Assembly: GCA_020025875.1 (NCBI GenBank)
Contig: JAHHRI010000005.1
Location: 1-50,707, forward strand
Origin: Alphaproteobacteria bacterium
GTDB lineage: Bacteria; Pseudomonadota; Alphaproteobacteria; RF32; CAG-239
DNA: 50,707 nt
Reading direction: 5' to 3'
Both the position numbers and the translations under genes were made by a program. How positions within the stretch are numbered: position 1 is the first letter of the stretch; each line of letters opens with the position of its first letter. The notes under the pieces are model-generated. The model was given only the letters and a program-made list of their open reading frames with translations, did not search any database and was not told the origin of the DNA. This document shows positions 43,643 to 50,707 of the stretch, piece after piece.

Positions 43643-44469
43643 TGAAAAAAATTATTCTATGGTTGTTGGGGTTGTTAATCTTGTTTTCGGTCGGCATATT
43701 TGTTGCTTCCAAAACCATGCCCTATTTTGCCCCCTCGTATCGAAGTGTGGGCGATCTGGTGTTTGCCAACGCCGATAAGCTGACGAGGATTATCGTATAT
43801 CGGGGCAAGGAAAAAATAAAGCTGAGAAAAAAAGACGGCAGTTGGCTGGTAAACGGCTACTACGGGAGCAATGCTGCCGTGGAAGAATATCTGCGGAAGC
43901 TGCAACAGGCAAAGATTGTTTCCGCCGATGTCGCCATGTTGCCGCAACCGCAGACCAAGCTCCGTTTGGACGGTGGCGCGCAAAAACGTTTCTTCTTGAT
44001 GGCGGCAGCGGCAGAAAAGCCGGATCAAAGCCTTGTCGGCATAGACGGACGGAACTATCTGCTCAGCGAAAACGTCAACCCGCCGACAAAGATCAGCGAC
44101 TATTATGTCCAGCCGCTGTTGCCCTTTGGCGAACATAAGCTTGAGCAAGTGGTGGGTTTGCCGCGAGAGGCGGCGGAAGAACTTTTAACCTTGCCTTGTC
44201 GGGGAGCATTTCCCCATTTGCCGAAAAAAGTGCATAATGCCGAACACAAAAGTTTTGCGGCGGTCACGGAGGACGGCATCAAGATTATTTTCGGCATTTA
44301 TAAATATCAAGAAAACTATCGGCTGACCGTTAACCTGAAAACCACCATTATGCCGACGGAATCGGCGGCGGAATTTGTACGAAAAAACGGCTTCCGCTAT
44401 AACGGTTGGTTTTTTGTGCTTTCCCACCGTGACGGAAGCCGTCTGTTTAATCTGCTGAAAAACGACTAG
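43642..44469 (+). CDS. DUF4340 protein of the GldG-like ABC system
   Basis: A 275-residue protein with an N-terminal membrane anchor (about 2-22) and a periplasmic DUF4340 domain (KLTRIIVYRGKEKIKLRKKDGSW and Y-x-x-N-A-A-V-E-E-Y-L). DUF4340 proteins accompany GldG-like operons in many bacteria, function unknown. The ATG at 43642 has AGGAG 7 bases upstream and overlaps the GldG stop. The convergent LprI-like gene overlaps its last 4 bases. Confidence 0.88.
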   Translation: MKKIILWLLGLLILFSVGIFVASKTMPYFAPSYRSVGDLVFANADKLTRIIVYRGKEKIKLRKKDGSWLVNGYYGSNAAVEEYLRKLQQAKIVSADVAMLPQPQTKLRLDGGAQKRFFLMAAAAEKPDQSLVGIDGRNYLLSENVNPPTKISDYYVQPLLPFGEHKLEQVVGLPREAAEELLTLPCRGAFPHLPKKVHNAEHKSFAAVTEDGIKIIFGIYKYQENYRLTVNLKTTIMPTESAAEFVRKNGFRYNGWFFVLSHRDGSRLFNLLKND

Positions 44470-44933
44470 TCGAGATCTGCGTCATAATCACGCGACATTT
44501 GCAGCAGTCGGTTGTAGTAATCTGTGGTCAGTTTCATCAGACATTCGTTGCGCAAATACATCTGCGATCCGCTGTAGATTTGCATGGTGATGGCATAAAA
44601 CGAGCAAAAGCGGCTACGATAACCGTTGAACTGATCTTGCATATCTTTAATGTTGCCGCGGAACATTCCGTTGCCGTTATTCCATTTCTGAATGCGTTCG
44701 ACATTGAGAAACGTTTTTTGGTAAAGTTTGTTGATGGCTCGATCCAGACGACTTATTTCTCCCGACATACAGATTGCTTTTTCATCGTCGCCATAACCGT
44801 CGGCGGCTTGCAGGCAGTTGTAGTAGTCATTTTCTATTTTGTCTTTGCCGCTGTTTGCGTTGTCCGAGTTTGCCGCCTGCACAGCGAACGAGAGCATTGT
44901 CAGTGCCGCAGCCACACCTAATTTATAAAACAT
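44466..44933 (-). CDS. Secreted LprI/DUF1311-like protein
   Basis: A 155-residue protein with a signal peptide (about 20 residues, ending AVQAA) and a helical mature part with four conserved-looking Cys (in YYNCL, AICMS, RFCSF and NECLM), the pattern of DUF1311/lysozyme-inhibitor LprI domains: C-x-n-C...LDRAINKLYQ. The ATG at 44933 has GGAG 8 bases upstream; an in-frame GTG nearer the site is less well spaced. A good promoter is at 44969-44996. It may protect against host lysozyme, but this family's role is seldom tested. Confidence 0.75.
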   Translation of the reverse strand: MFYKLGVAAALTMLSFAVQAANSDNANSGKDKIENDYYNCLQAADGYGDDEKAICMSGEISRLDRAINKLYQKTFLNVERIQKWNNGNGMFRGNIKDMQDQFNGYRSRFCSFYAITMQIYSGSQMYLRNECLMKLTTDYYNRLLQMSRDYDADLD

Positions 44934-44968
44934 TTTTCCCACTCCTTTTATATTAGAAAGCTTTTGTT

Positions 44969-44996
44969 ATTGTAAGGTAAGCAGCTTAAAAGTCAA
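44969..44996 (-). promoter_or_regulatory. Promoter of the LprI-like gene
   Basis: TTGACT (44996-44991) and TACAAT (44974-44969) on the minus strand are 16 bp apart. Confidence 0.7.
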
Positions 44997-45100
44997 TTAA
45001 TGATTATGGCTGATTTTTGTGTTTTACAAATATCGTCAAGACTTGCAAAAATACATCTTAGGTACTATTTATTACATATAATGTAATTTGCGAGGGTGCT

Positions 45101-45340
45101 TTGCAACAGGAACTTGATGGTTTGTTTTGGCGTTTCGCCGAAGAAAAGTTTGTCTATCGGGGAATATATCCCTATAATACGGAATTGGTTTTTGCATTTG
45201 CCGACTATATTGAAAACGCCAAAGACGACGAATTGAGCCGATTGTTTCCGAAATATCCGCCGTCTTTACTGCGTCGATCCGTTCACCGCGGAACCGATAA
45301 ATGGCTGCGCCACCATGCCAAAACCATGATGATCCTCTGA
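45101..45340 (+). CDS. Small unknown protein, TTG start
   Basis: A 79-residue polar, mostly helical protein with a basic C-terminus (SLLRRSVHRGTDKWLRHHAK). No family is recognised. The start would be TTG at 45101 with GAGGG 4-5 bases upstream; no ATG occurs before the late residues, so a non-ATG start is needed if it is real. It ends exactly where ligA ends on the other strand (45340/45341). Good amino acid composition and an upstream AT-rich region favour a real gene, but evidence is modest. Confidence 0.5.
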   Translation: MQQELDGLFWRFAEEKFVYRGIYPYNTELVFAFADYIENAKDDELSRLFPKYPPSLLRRSVHRGTDKWLRHHAKTMMIL

Positions 45341-47419
45341 TCAGGCATTGAGCATGGCAAGAAACTCATCTTCGCCGATTAGCGAAATGCCGAGTTCTGC
45401 CGCATTTTTGGCTTTTGTCCCCGGAACGGCGCCGATCACGACATAATCTGTATTTTTTGAAACGGAGCCGGCGACATTTGCACCGGCGGCCAATGCTTTT
45501 GCTTTGGCTTCGGAGCGTGTCAGATTGTCCAGCGTACCGGTAAAGACGATGGTTTTGCCGGCAAGCGGGTTGTTGGTATTGATGGTTTCGTTAAAGTCCT
45601 CAATGGTTATTTCTTCTTGCAGTTGACAGATGGTGAGCAGATTGTGTTCTTCCTTGAAAAATTCGACAATATCATGCGCCATCGATTCTCCGATGCCATC
45701 AATCGAACACAGTTTTTCGCTTTGTTCGGCCTTCATTTCTTTGGCAAAAGCCGCCCAGCTTTCAAAATTTTTGGCGATCAATCGGGAAGTGGCGGCGCCG
45801 ACCTGACGAATGCCTAAGGCATAAATAAAACGCGCCAACGTAATGGTTCTTCTTCTGTCGATCGCCGCAATCAGGTTTTCGACCGATTTTTTTCCCCAAC
45901 CTTCACGTTTTTCCAGCTCTAAATGTTTGTCTTGTGCAAACAGATCCGTTTGTGGTCCGCCATTGCGTTTTTTTAAGGTAAAAATATCAACCGGATTTTT
46001 GATGATGTTTTCTTTGTAAAAATCTTCAATGATTTTACTCCCCAATCCTTCAATATCGAAAGCATCTCTGGAAACAAAATGCTTCAGTCGCTCAATGGCT
46101 TGCGCAGGGCAAGTCAGACCGCCGGTGCAGCGGCGGACGGCTTCGTCCTCCTCCCGAATGGCGTGCGCGCCGCATTCGGGACATATATGCGGAAAGACAT
46201 ATTCTTGGGAATCGGGCGGGCGTTTGTCGGTCAAAACGGAAACCACTTGCGGAATGACATCGCCGGCACGCTGAATGACGACCGTGTCGCCGATTCGAAT
46301 ATCTTTACGTCTGATTTCATCTTCGTTGTGCAGGGTGGCATGCGCCACAATCACGCCGCCGACATTCACCGGTTTCAAATCGGCCACCGGCGTGAGGGCG
46401 CCGGTGCGGCCAACCTGAATGCGTATATTGTCAATGGTGGTCAATGCTTGCTCTGCGGGAAATTTGTGCGCAACGGCCCATCGCGGCGTGCGGGTAAGAA
46501 AACCCAGCCGCTCTTGCAAAGCAATGTCGTTGACTTTGTAGACAACGCCGTCAATATCATAAGGCAGCGCCGCGCGAATTTCCGTCAGTTCTTCAAAAAA
46601 AGCTTCGATTTCTTCAATGTTTTGGCATAATCGATTGTTGGCGTTGACGGGGAAACCCCATTTTTGTAAGTGAACAAAAAAGTCTTTTTGCGAATCCCAC
46701 ATTTTTTCGGACACCTCGCCCCATGTATAGGCAAACAGGCTCAATTTTCGTGCGCGGGTAATTTGGGGATCCAGCTGTCTGAGCGAACCGGCAGCCGCGT
46801 TTCGCGGATTGGCAAAGGCTTTTTTCCCTTCTCGTTCGTTGCTTGCGTTTAAGGCAAAAAAGTCTGCTTTGGACATATACACTTCACCGCGCACTTCAAG
46901 GACGGATGGCGCGTTGGCAATTTCAAGCGGCAACTGCTCGATTGTTTTGAGGTTTTCGGTAATATCTTCTCCTTCTTTACCGTCTCCTCGGGTTGCTCCC
47001 TTGACGAATATGCCGTTTTCGTATCTGGCAGTAAATGACAAACCGTCAATTTTCGGCTCGCACATAAAGGCAATGTCGTTGTCGGTGTTAAGAAAACGTT
47101 TGACCGAAACGATAAAGTCTTTAACTTCTTCCACGGAAAAAACATCTGCCAGCGAGAGCATCGGAAAACGATGGGCAACTTTGCCGAATATGCTTTTAAC
47201 AGGTGCGCCGACTTTGCGGGAAGGGCTGTCCTCGCGCACCAATTCGGGAAAACGTTTTTCGATGTCGCTGTTGCGCCGCTTCAGCTTGTCATATTCCGCA
47301 TCACTCATGTAAGGGGCGTCATCTTGATAATAGGCGGCATCGGCCAGAGCCACTTCCTTTGCGATTCGTTCCAACTCTGCGGCGGCCTCTTGCATTGTCA
47401 GCTTTTTTGTTTCAATCAT
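45341..47419 (-). CDS. ligA: NAD-dependent DNA ligase
   Basis: A 692-residue ligase of usual length. It has the Ia domain, the adenylation motif CEPKIDGLS with catalytic Lys, the OB fold, a Cys4 zinc finger (CPECG ... CTGGLTCP), helix-hairpin-helix repeats and a C-terminal BRCT domain (about 612-690, GKTIVFTGTL). It joins DNA nicks using NAD. The start is uncertain: I chose ATG 47419 with GGGA upstream; ATG 47431 and TTG 47452 are longer options with poorer sites. Confidence 0.95.
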   Translation of the reverse strand: MIETKKLTMQEAAAELERIAKEVALADAAYYQDDAPYMSDAEYDKLKRRNSDIEKRFPELVREDSPSRKVGAPVKSIFGKVAHRFPMLSLADVFSVEEVKDFIVSVKRFLNTDNDIAFMCEPKIDGLSFTARYENGIFVKGATRGDGKEGEDITENLKTIEQLPLEIANAPSVLEVRGEVYMSKADFFALNASNEREGKKAFANPRNAAAGSLRQLDPQITRARKLSLFAYTWGEVSEKMWDSQKDFFVHLQKWGFPVNANNRLCQNIEEIEAFFEELTEIRAALPYDIDGVVYKVNDIALQERLGFLTRTPRWAVAHKFPAEQALTTIDNIRIQVGRTGALTPVADLKPVNVGGVIVAHATLHNEDEIRRKDIRIGDTVVIQRAGDVIPQVVSVLTDKRPPDSQEYVFPHICPECGAHAIREEDEAVRRCTGGLTCPAQAIERLKHFVSRDAFDIEGLGSKIIEDFYKENIIKNPVDIFTLKKRNGGPQTDLFAQDKHLELEKREGWGKKSVENLIAAIDRRRTITLARFIYALGIRQVGAATSRLIAKNFESWAAFAKEMKAEQSEKLCSIDGIGESMAHDIVEFFKEEHNLLTICQLQEEITIEDFNETINTNNPLAGKTIVFTGTLDNLTRSEAKAKALAAGANVAGSVSKNTDYVVIGAVPGTKAKNAAELGISLIGEDEFLAMLNA

Positions 47420-47599
47420 CTTTTTTCCCATCAGGCAATTTTTGTTTGACAATAATATACTTTCATCACCGCTTCTTTTCCATAAAAATATTTTTAGATA
47501 CGAAATTTTGCTTTTTCACTTGCGGAAATGAAGATCCGGCATATAATTGTCGCATAAGATAAACAAGATAGAAATTATTAACCTCAAAAATGTACAAAG

Positions 47600-48076
47600 A
47601 TGAAGACGTACAAAGTGCTGAACCTAAATGTTGTCCCAGAGGATAAGTTTAGAAAAAACAAAGGAATGAGTTATAAAGAAGCATCTGCCGTTATCGGTAT
47701 TTGCTCTTTAACCGCCGTATTTGTCAAAAACGATCAAGGTGTGGTTGTGGACAAGGAAAGGGTATGGATGACCCCCGGCGGCGCATGGATCAAAACTTCG
47801 GGCTATGCCGATGTGGGTACCGTTAAGGGGGTATACGCCGGCTTGCCGGTGATACGTGAAGCCAAATTCCAACGCGTCAAAGCCTCAACTCTTGAAGAAG
47901 CGGTGCATGCAATCGGCGCCTGCGCAATGGCAAAAGTTGCTCTCTGCGATGCAGACGGTAACATCATCGAAAACAACGGCAAACTTGCCAACGAATTGGT
48001 CTGGCTTAGCCTGTCCGGAACCTATTGGGCGCGGATCGGCGGCAATATCAATGAAAACATTGGGCTGACACTTTAA
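47600..48076 (+). CDS. Unknown protein with an internal domain duplication
   Basis: A 158-residue soluble protein with no family I recognise. Residues about 24-69 (Y-K-E-A-S-A-V-I-G-I-C ... W-M-T-P-G-G-A-W-I-K-T-S-G) align with residues about 98-150 (L-E-E-A-V-H-A-I-G-A-C ... W-L-S-L-S-G-T-Y-W-A-R-I-G-G), so it is made of two copies of a roughly 50-residue module. The upstream region lacks a Shine-Dalgarno (acctcaaaaatgtacaaag), unlike most neighbours. It ends at a good terminator. No signal peptide is seen; the function is unknown. Confidence 0.7.
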   Translation: MKTYKVLNLNVVPEDKFRKNKGMSYKEASAVIGICSLTAVFVKNDQGVVVDKERVWMTPGGAWIKTSGYADVGTVKGVYAGLPVIREAKFQRVKASTLEEAVHAIGACAMAKVALCDADGNIIENNGKLANELVWLSLSGTYWARIGGNINENIGLTL

Positions 48077-48082
48077 AAGTGT

Positions 48083-48122
48083 AAAGACAGGTCGGGAGAT
48101 AAACAACCGCCCTGTCTTTTTT
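48083..48122 (+). terminator. Terminator of 47600-48076
   Basis: AAAGACAGG (48083-48091) pairs with CCTGTCTTT (48111-48119), with a 19-base loop and then a run of T to 48122. Confidence 0.8.
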
Positions 48123-48220
48123 ATGCGCCGAATGATCGGTTTTAGGGATGACCGACGGAAGGCAGTCAAGTTGAAGAATGTTGATCAAACCTGCCGATTC
48201 CTTGCTTGTTTTCGCCCCCC

Positions 48221-48251
48221 ATCAACGATTCGCTTTATCTCCGCGGGGCGT
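48221..48251 (+). repeat. 31-bp direct repeat, copy 1
   Basis: The sequence starting atcaacgattcg and ending ccgcggggcgt occurs here and at 48479-48509 with one mismatch (a/t in the middle). The preceding cgcccc (48213-48218) pairs with ggggcg (48245-48250), so the repeat can fold into a hairpin. Confidence 0.85.
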
Positions 48252-48478
48252 CAGAGTCGATTACCACGACAACGGCATTATCTCACGAAACCAGTTTGAG
48301 GTTCGATGTTGCTTGCTGATGGGAAAAGTGGTGGCACATCTGTCAATTAAGATGATGAAAGTATCGGTTTTTGTCGAATATGACCTAAAAAATCAATGGC
48401 AAAAGCGCGAAAGACTCTGTTATTTGTAGTCGGTTGTCAAATTGATGAGTCCCACCAATAAACAATCAAGCGCCCTCA

Positions 48479-48509
48479 TCAACGATTCGCTTTTTCTCCG
48501 CGGGGCGTT
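48479..48509 (+). repeat. 31-bp direct repeat, copy 2
   Basis: Second copy, 258 bp downstream of the first. The preceding cgccc (48472-48476) can again pair with gggcg, so the hairpin is kept although the flanks differ. Downstream sequence shows only weak similarity to that after copy 1. Confidence 0.85.
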
Positions 48510-48775
48510 TCCACTCCGATTTATTGGAAACAATCGTAAGCAAAAGTTCCGTTAGTCCAAAAAGTTAATCCATCATAACCGATTTTAAGAAGAAACCTGA
48601 TATCATTTAACTGTTTTCAGCCGTTTTTGAAGCGATCCGACAAAGCAGATGGTGTATTCTTTGAGGAAGATCTTTTGTCGGTAGGTAAATGACGGGCTTG
48701 AATTTGCGCGATTCCTTCTGTCTGCAATTTGTCTGGGTATGTCGGTTCATGTAGAAAGAGTTGTATCAACCCCAT

Positions 48776-48816
48776 AAAAAAACTTTCGTTTGTATTAAAC
48801 AAACGAAAGTTTTTTT
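48776..48816. terminator. Strong bidirectional terminator
   Basis: A 17-bp perfect stem (48776-48792 with 48800-48816), A-rich on one side and T-rich on the other, loop of 7 bases. It serves the minus-strand gene ending at 48836. Confidence 0.92.
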
Positions 48817-48835
48817 CATAAGATAAGCCGATTCG

Positions 48836-49675
48836 TCAGAACTTCATAAGCGTACCGGTCAAAGTGCCGTTTCCTTTTTGTCTTAAGACTTTCTGAACGG
48901 TCTCATCATCGAGTTTCGGCGTATAGTACCCATCATTTTCTGGTCTGCATTGCTCATACAATGTAGAAAGATGCAGGTCGAAGATACCGGCTCCGTAAGC
49001 ATTCCGCAAGTCTTCGACAGAAACGGCATCGGCAAAGAGTGCCGCCTGAAGCCAGCGGAGTTTCAACAGTCCTTCAGACCTCATACCGCCCAAGCTGCGA
49101 AAACCGGTGAAATAACGTGCACAGATATCCGGAAGTTCATACTCATTAATGGCCGTCAACAAACGTGATGGTTTTTTGAGACGCTTTCCATCTTCGGAAT
49201 ATCCGGAGAACGCTTCGCCGCCGACATTGTAGATGAAGTGTGCTATGGCAATAATCTGTCCATCACTCAATTCTGCTTTAACATAACGCAAAAAAGGTCG
49301 CACATGTTCTTTTAAATGTCGTACGGTAACGCCGTAAGCTTCTTTCGGCGTAATCGATTCGCCTTCTTTCACCAAACGTTTGCCGATCACGGTGTTGTTA
49401 AACCCGTATGCGAATCTCTCGCCGGTCGGGTGGGTCGTCTGGCTAAATCCGGAAGTATACACAATGGACGCCACGATGTTGTCGATACACTCATCAAAAC
49501 GTTCATTGTTGTACTGCACAGGATCAATCTCCGGTTCCTCAACGACAATCGCCGGAAATTCCGGAGTGAGGATTTCCTGAGGAGAATCGTTTTTTACTAC
49601 ATTGTAGATGATGACGCCGCACAAAACGGTCAATACTGCGATTGCAAAGGCAATCATTGCTTTTTTTGTTTCCAT
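48836..49675 (-). CDS. GH24 lysozyme-like protein, membrane-anchored
   Basis: A 279-residue protein with an N-terminal anchor or signal (about 6-26), a proline/acid linker and a lysozyme-like domain (about 62-215) that resembles the GH24 fold (ITPKEA, LSDGQIIAIAHFIYNVGG, FRSLGGMRSEG). Where GH24 enzymes have the catalytic Glu of the EG motif, this sequence reads YTSGFSQ, so the usual acid is missing; a nearby Glu in THPTGERF may replace it or the protein may be inactive. No Shine-Dalgarno precedes the ATG (A/T-rich leader), as in Bacteroidetes genes, which hints at transfer. A promoter is not clear. Confidence 0.7.
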   Translation of the reverse strand: METKKAMIAFAIAVLTVLCGVIIYNVVKNDSPQEILTPEFPAIVVEEPEIDPVQYNNERFDECIDNIVASIVYTSGFSQTTHPTGERFAYGFNNTVIGKRLVKEGESITPKEAYGVTVRHLKEHVRPFLRYVKAELSDGQIIAIAHFIYNVGGEAFSGYSEDGKRLKKPSRLLTAINEYELPDICARYFTGFRSLGGMRSEGLLKLRWLQAALFADAVSVEDLRNAYGAGIFDLHLSTLYEQCRPENDGYYTPKLDDETVQKVLRQKGNGTLTGTLMKF

Positions 49676-49842
49676 AAACTAAAAAGTTTTGAAGTTTGAA
49701 ATCCCATCTTGGTCGCATTGGGAATACGCGGCAGATAATAATAAATATCTACATAATTGAAAAACAATATAAAGATAACTCAAAAACAGATGATAAGCAA
49801 GCATTATTTAAAAGATTCTGATGGTAAGCCTGCGCTTAAACA

Positions 49843-49880
49843 AAAAAGTATGCTTTCCGAATCGGGAAAACATACTTTTT
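49843..49880 (-). terminator. Terminator of infC
   Basis: AAAAAGTATG-c-TTTCC and GGGAAA-a-CATACTTTTT (about 49843-49880) form a near-perfect stem with T on the minus side, 30 bp after the infC stop. Confidence 0.85.
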
Positions 49881-49909
49881 GAACATCAAAATATAAAAGG
49901 CTGACGAAG

Positions 49910-50449
49910 TTATTGCGGCGCAACGACCATAGTCATCTGGCGCCCCTCAAGTTTTGGCTCCGATTCGACTTTACAAATACCGTCCAGATCGTCAACGATT
50001 CGTTTTAAAACCTCTTTGCCAAGGTCGTTTGCGCTCATCTCACGCCCCTTAAACCGCATTGTAAATTTTACTTTGTCCCCTTGTGTCAAAAACTTTCTGG
50101 CTTGCTTGATTTTGACTTCATAATCATGGGTATCAATCATCGGCCTTAGTTTCAACTCTTTGATATTAACCACTTTCTGGTTTTTTCGGGCTTCGTTTTT
50201 CTTTTTCTGCAGTTCATATTTATATTTGCCATAGTCAAAGATTTTGCAGACGGGAGGAACTGCCTGCGGAGATATTTCAATCAAATCCAAACTGGCGTCC
50301 GCCGCCATGGCAAGCGCTTCTCGGATTGTTACGACTCCTCTGTTTTCGCCGTTTTCATCAATCAGGCGAACTTCTTTGCTACGTATTTCTTGGTTTATGC
50401 GCGGTCCGTCACCTTCTCGTACTGGCGCATTGGTGTTTTCTCTAGATAT
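49910..50449 (-). CDS. infC: Translation initiation factor IF-3, ATA start
   Basis: A 179-residue IF-3. The N-terminal domain starts with GPRINQEIR and LIDENGENRGVV, the linker is KYKYELQKKKNEARKNQK, and the C-terminal domain contains IKELKLRP and the FKGREM motif. It binds the 30S subunit and rejects incorrect start codons. GGAGG (50459-50455) is 5 bases from an in-frame ATA at 50449. The in-frame GTG at 50461 overlaps this GGAGG and has no site of its own. Since IF-3 rejects rare starts, its own gene commonly begins with AUU or a similar codon to autoregulate; here it would be AUA. The protein may be 183 residues if GTG is used. Confidence 0.95.
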   Translation of the reverse strand: MSRENTNAPVREGDGPRINQEIRSKEVRLIDENGENRGVVTIREALAMAADASLDLIEISPQAVPPVCKIFDYGKYKYELQKKKNEARKNQKVVNIKELKLRPMIDTHDYEVKIKQARKFLTQGDKVKFTMRFKGREMSANDLGKEVLKRIVDDLDGICKVESEPKLEGRQMTMVVAPQ

Positions 50450-50459
50450 TTTAGCCTCC
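50447..50459 (-). promoter_or_regulatory. Shine-Dalgarno and AUA start of infC
   Basis: On the minus strand GGAGG (50459-50455), five bases CTAAA, then ATA (50449-50447). This spacing is ideal; no ATG lies in frame nearby. It implies control by IF-3 level. Confidence 0.75.
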
Positions 50460-50483
50460 ACAAATAATTATATTACTCTCTAT

Positions 50484-50511
50484 ATAATACAAACCGAAAA
50501 TCGTTTGGCAA
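50484..50511 (-). promoter_or_regulatory. infC promoter
   Basis: TTGCCA (50511-50506) and TATTAT (50489-50484) on the minus strand are 16 bp apart, about 35 bp before the infC start. Confidence 0.7.
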
Positions 50512-50672
50512 GTAAAATATATATTATAAGTAAGAAATCTCACCGATGGCAAACATCAGGTATCGAATTGGAGCAAGGGGTAGGGTTGGGGGATAAAGTT
50601 CATATAAACAGTAGTTTAGATATTTTCTGATATAGGAGTGTTAAAAAAAGCACAATTTTTTAAAAAAATGTA

Positions 50673-50701
50673 TTGACAATGTCTGATATGTGTCCTATAA
50701 A
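50673..50701 (+). promoter_or_regulatory. Strong outward sigma-70 promoter at the window end
   Basis: Consensus TTGACA (50673-50678) and TATAAA (50696-50701) are 17 bp apart, transcribing out of the right edge. The gene it serves is outside the window; such a promoter is typical of stable RNA operons. Confidence 0.8.
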
Positions 50702-50707
50702 CCACCT

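Larger units (their letters stand above)
48123..48775. other. Intergenic stretch with two hairpin repeats
   Basis: About 650 bp without a convincing gene. A plus-strand frame from 48178 (83 codons) starts without a ribosome site and includes repeat copy 1. A minus-strand frame from 48802 (61 codons) starts inside the terminator hairpin at 48776-48816. The two 31-bp repeats at 48221 and 48479 are the only clear structure. It may be decayed coding DNA. Confidence 0.45.

Noticed and set aside
48221..48509. CRISPR array from the two 31-bp repeats
   Set aside because: Only two copies, 258 bp apart, with no regular spacers and no cas genes.
48617..48802. 61-codon minus-strand frame
   Set aside because: Its start lies inside the strong terminator hairpin at 48776-48816.

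Overview
The window looks like a piece of an alphaproteobacterial chromosome, probably from an uncultured gut or host-associated lineage of the RF32 type (often binned as 'Azospirillum sp. CAG' genomes). Evidence for the class: a PopZ (DUF2497) gene between tolC and valS, a DUF2155 gene after MlaD genes, and a GTTC-N7-GTTC SOS box in front of lexA. Evidence for the lineage is weaker: moderate GC, many small membrane proteins I cannot name, and polysaccharide/glycogen genes. No rRNA genes, insertion sequences, CRISPR arrays or complete prophages are visible.

Layout. 1-0.65 kb is repeat DNA: a 126-bp tandem duplication carrying the 3' end of an upstream gene, and a pyrimidine-rich 38-40 bp minisatellite. 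0.65-3.45 kb (minus) holds three similar three-helix membrane proteins around a Tlde1/DUF2778-type L,D-transpeptidase that is preceded by a hairpin-rich leader. 3.6-7.6 kb (plus) is a HAD phosphatase, a membrane-anchored MEMO-AMMECR1 fusion and an M49-like zinc peptidase. 7.6-12.6 kb has small membrane and lipoprotein genes, dnaE and a polytopic membrane protein. 12.9-15.3 kb is glgP (minus). 15.5-21.1 kb is tolC-popZ-valS and a MORN-repeat protein. 21.1-24.3 kb has a 92-bp duplication and an 801-residue unknown protein with a C-terminal R/G/N/D repeat tail. 24.3-28.1 kb is lexA, lysS, a YibQ-type deacetylase and tRNA-Leu(CAA). 28.2-30 kb encodes a TPR-methyltransferase and a small DUF2934 protein.

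30.2-36.6 kb is a glgB-glgX-malQ operon for glycogen branching, debranching and maltodextrin disproportionation; with glgP it covers remodelling and breakdown, while glgC and glgA are not in this window. 36.7-37 kb is GC-rich repeat DNA. 37.3-40.2 kb (minus) is two MlaD-family proteins, DUF2155 and a GT2 glycosyltransferase, suggesting envelope maintenance. 40.4-44.5 kb is a GldA/GldF/GldG/DUF4340 ABC system. 44.5-47.4 kb holds an LprI-like secreted protein, a small unknown protein and ligA. 47.5-49.9 kb looks like an insertion: an internally duplicated unknown protein, hairpin repeats, and a GH24-like protein without a recognisable Shine-Dalgarno or the usual catalytic Glu. The window ends with infC, whose only well-placed start is a rare ATA codon, and a strong outward promoter.

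Most starts were re-chosen from Shine-Dalgarno placement. Family assignments come from motif recognition without database searches. The strongest leads for something undescribed are the leader and gene cluster around the L,D-transpeptidase, the MEMO-AMMECR1/peptidase pair, the 801-residue repeat-tailed protein and the 47.5-49.9 kb insertion.
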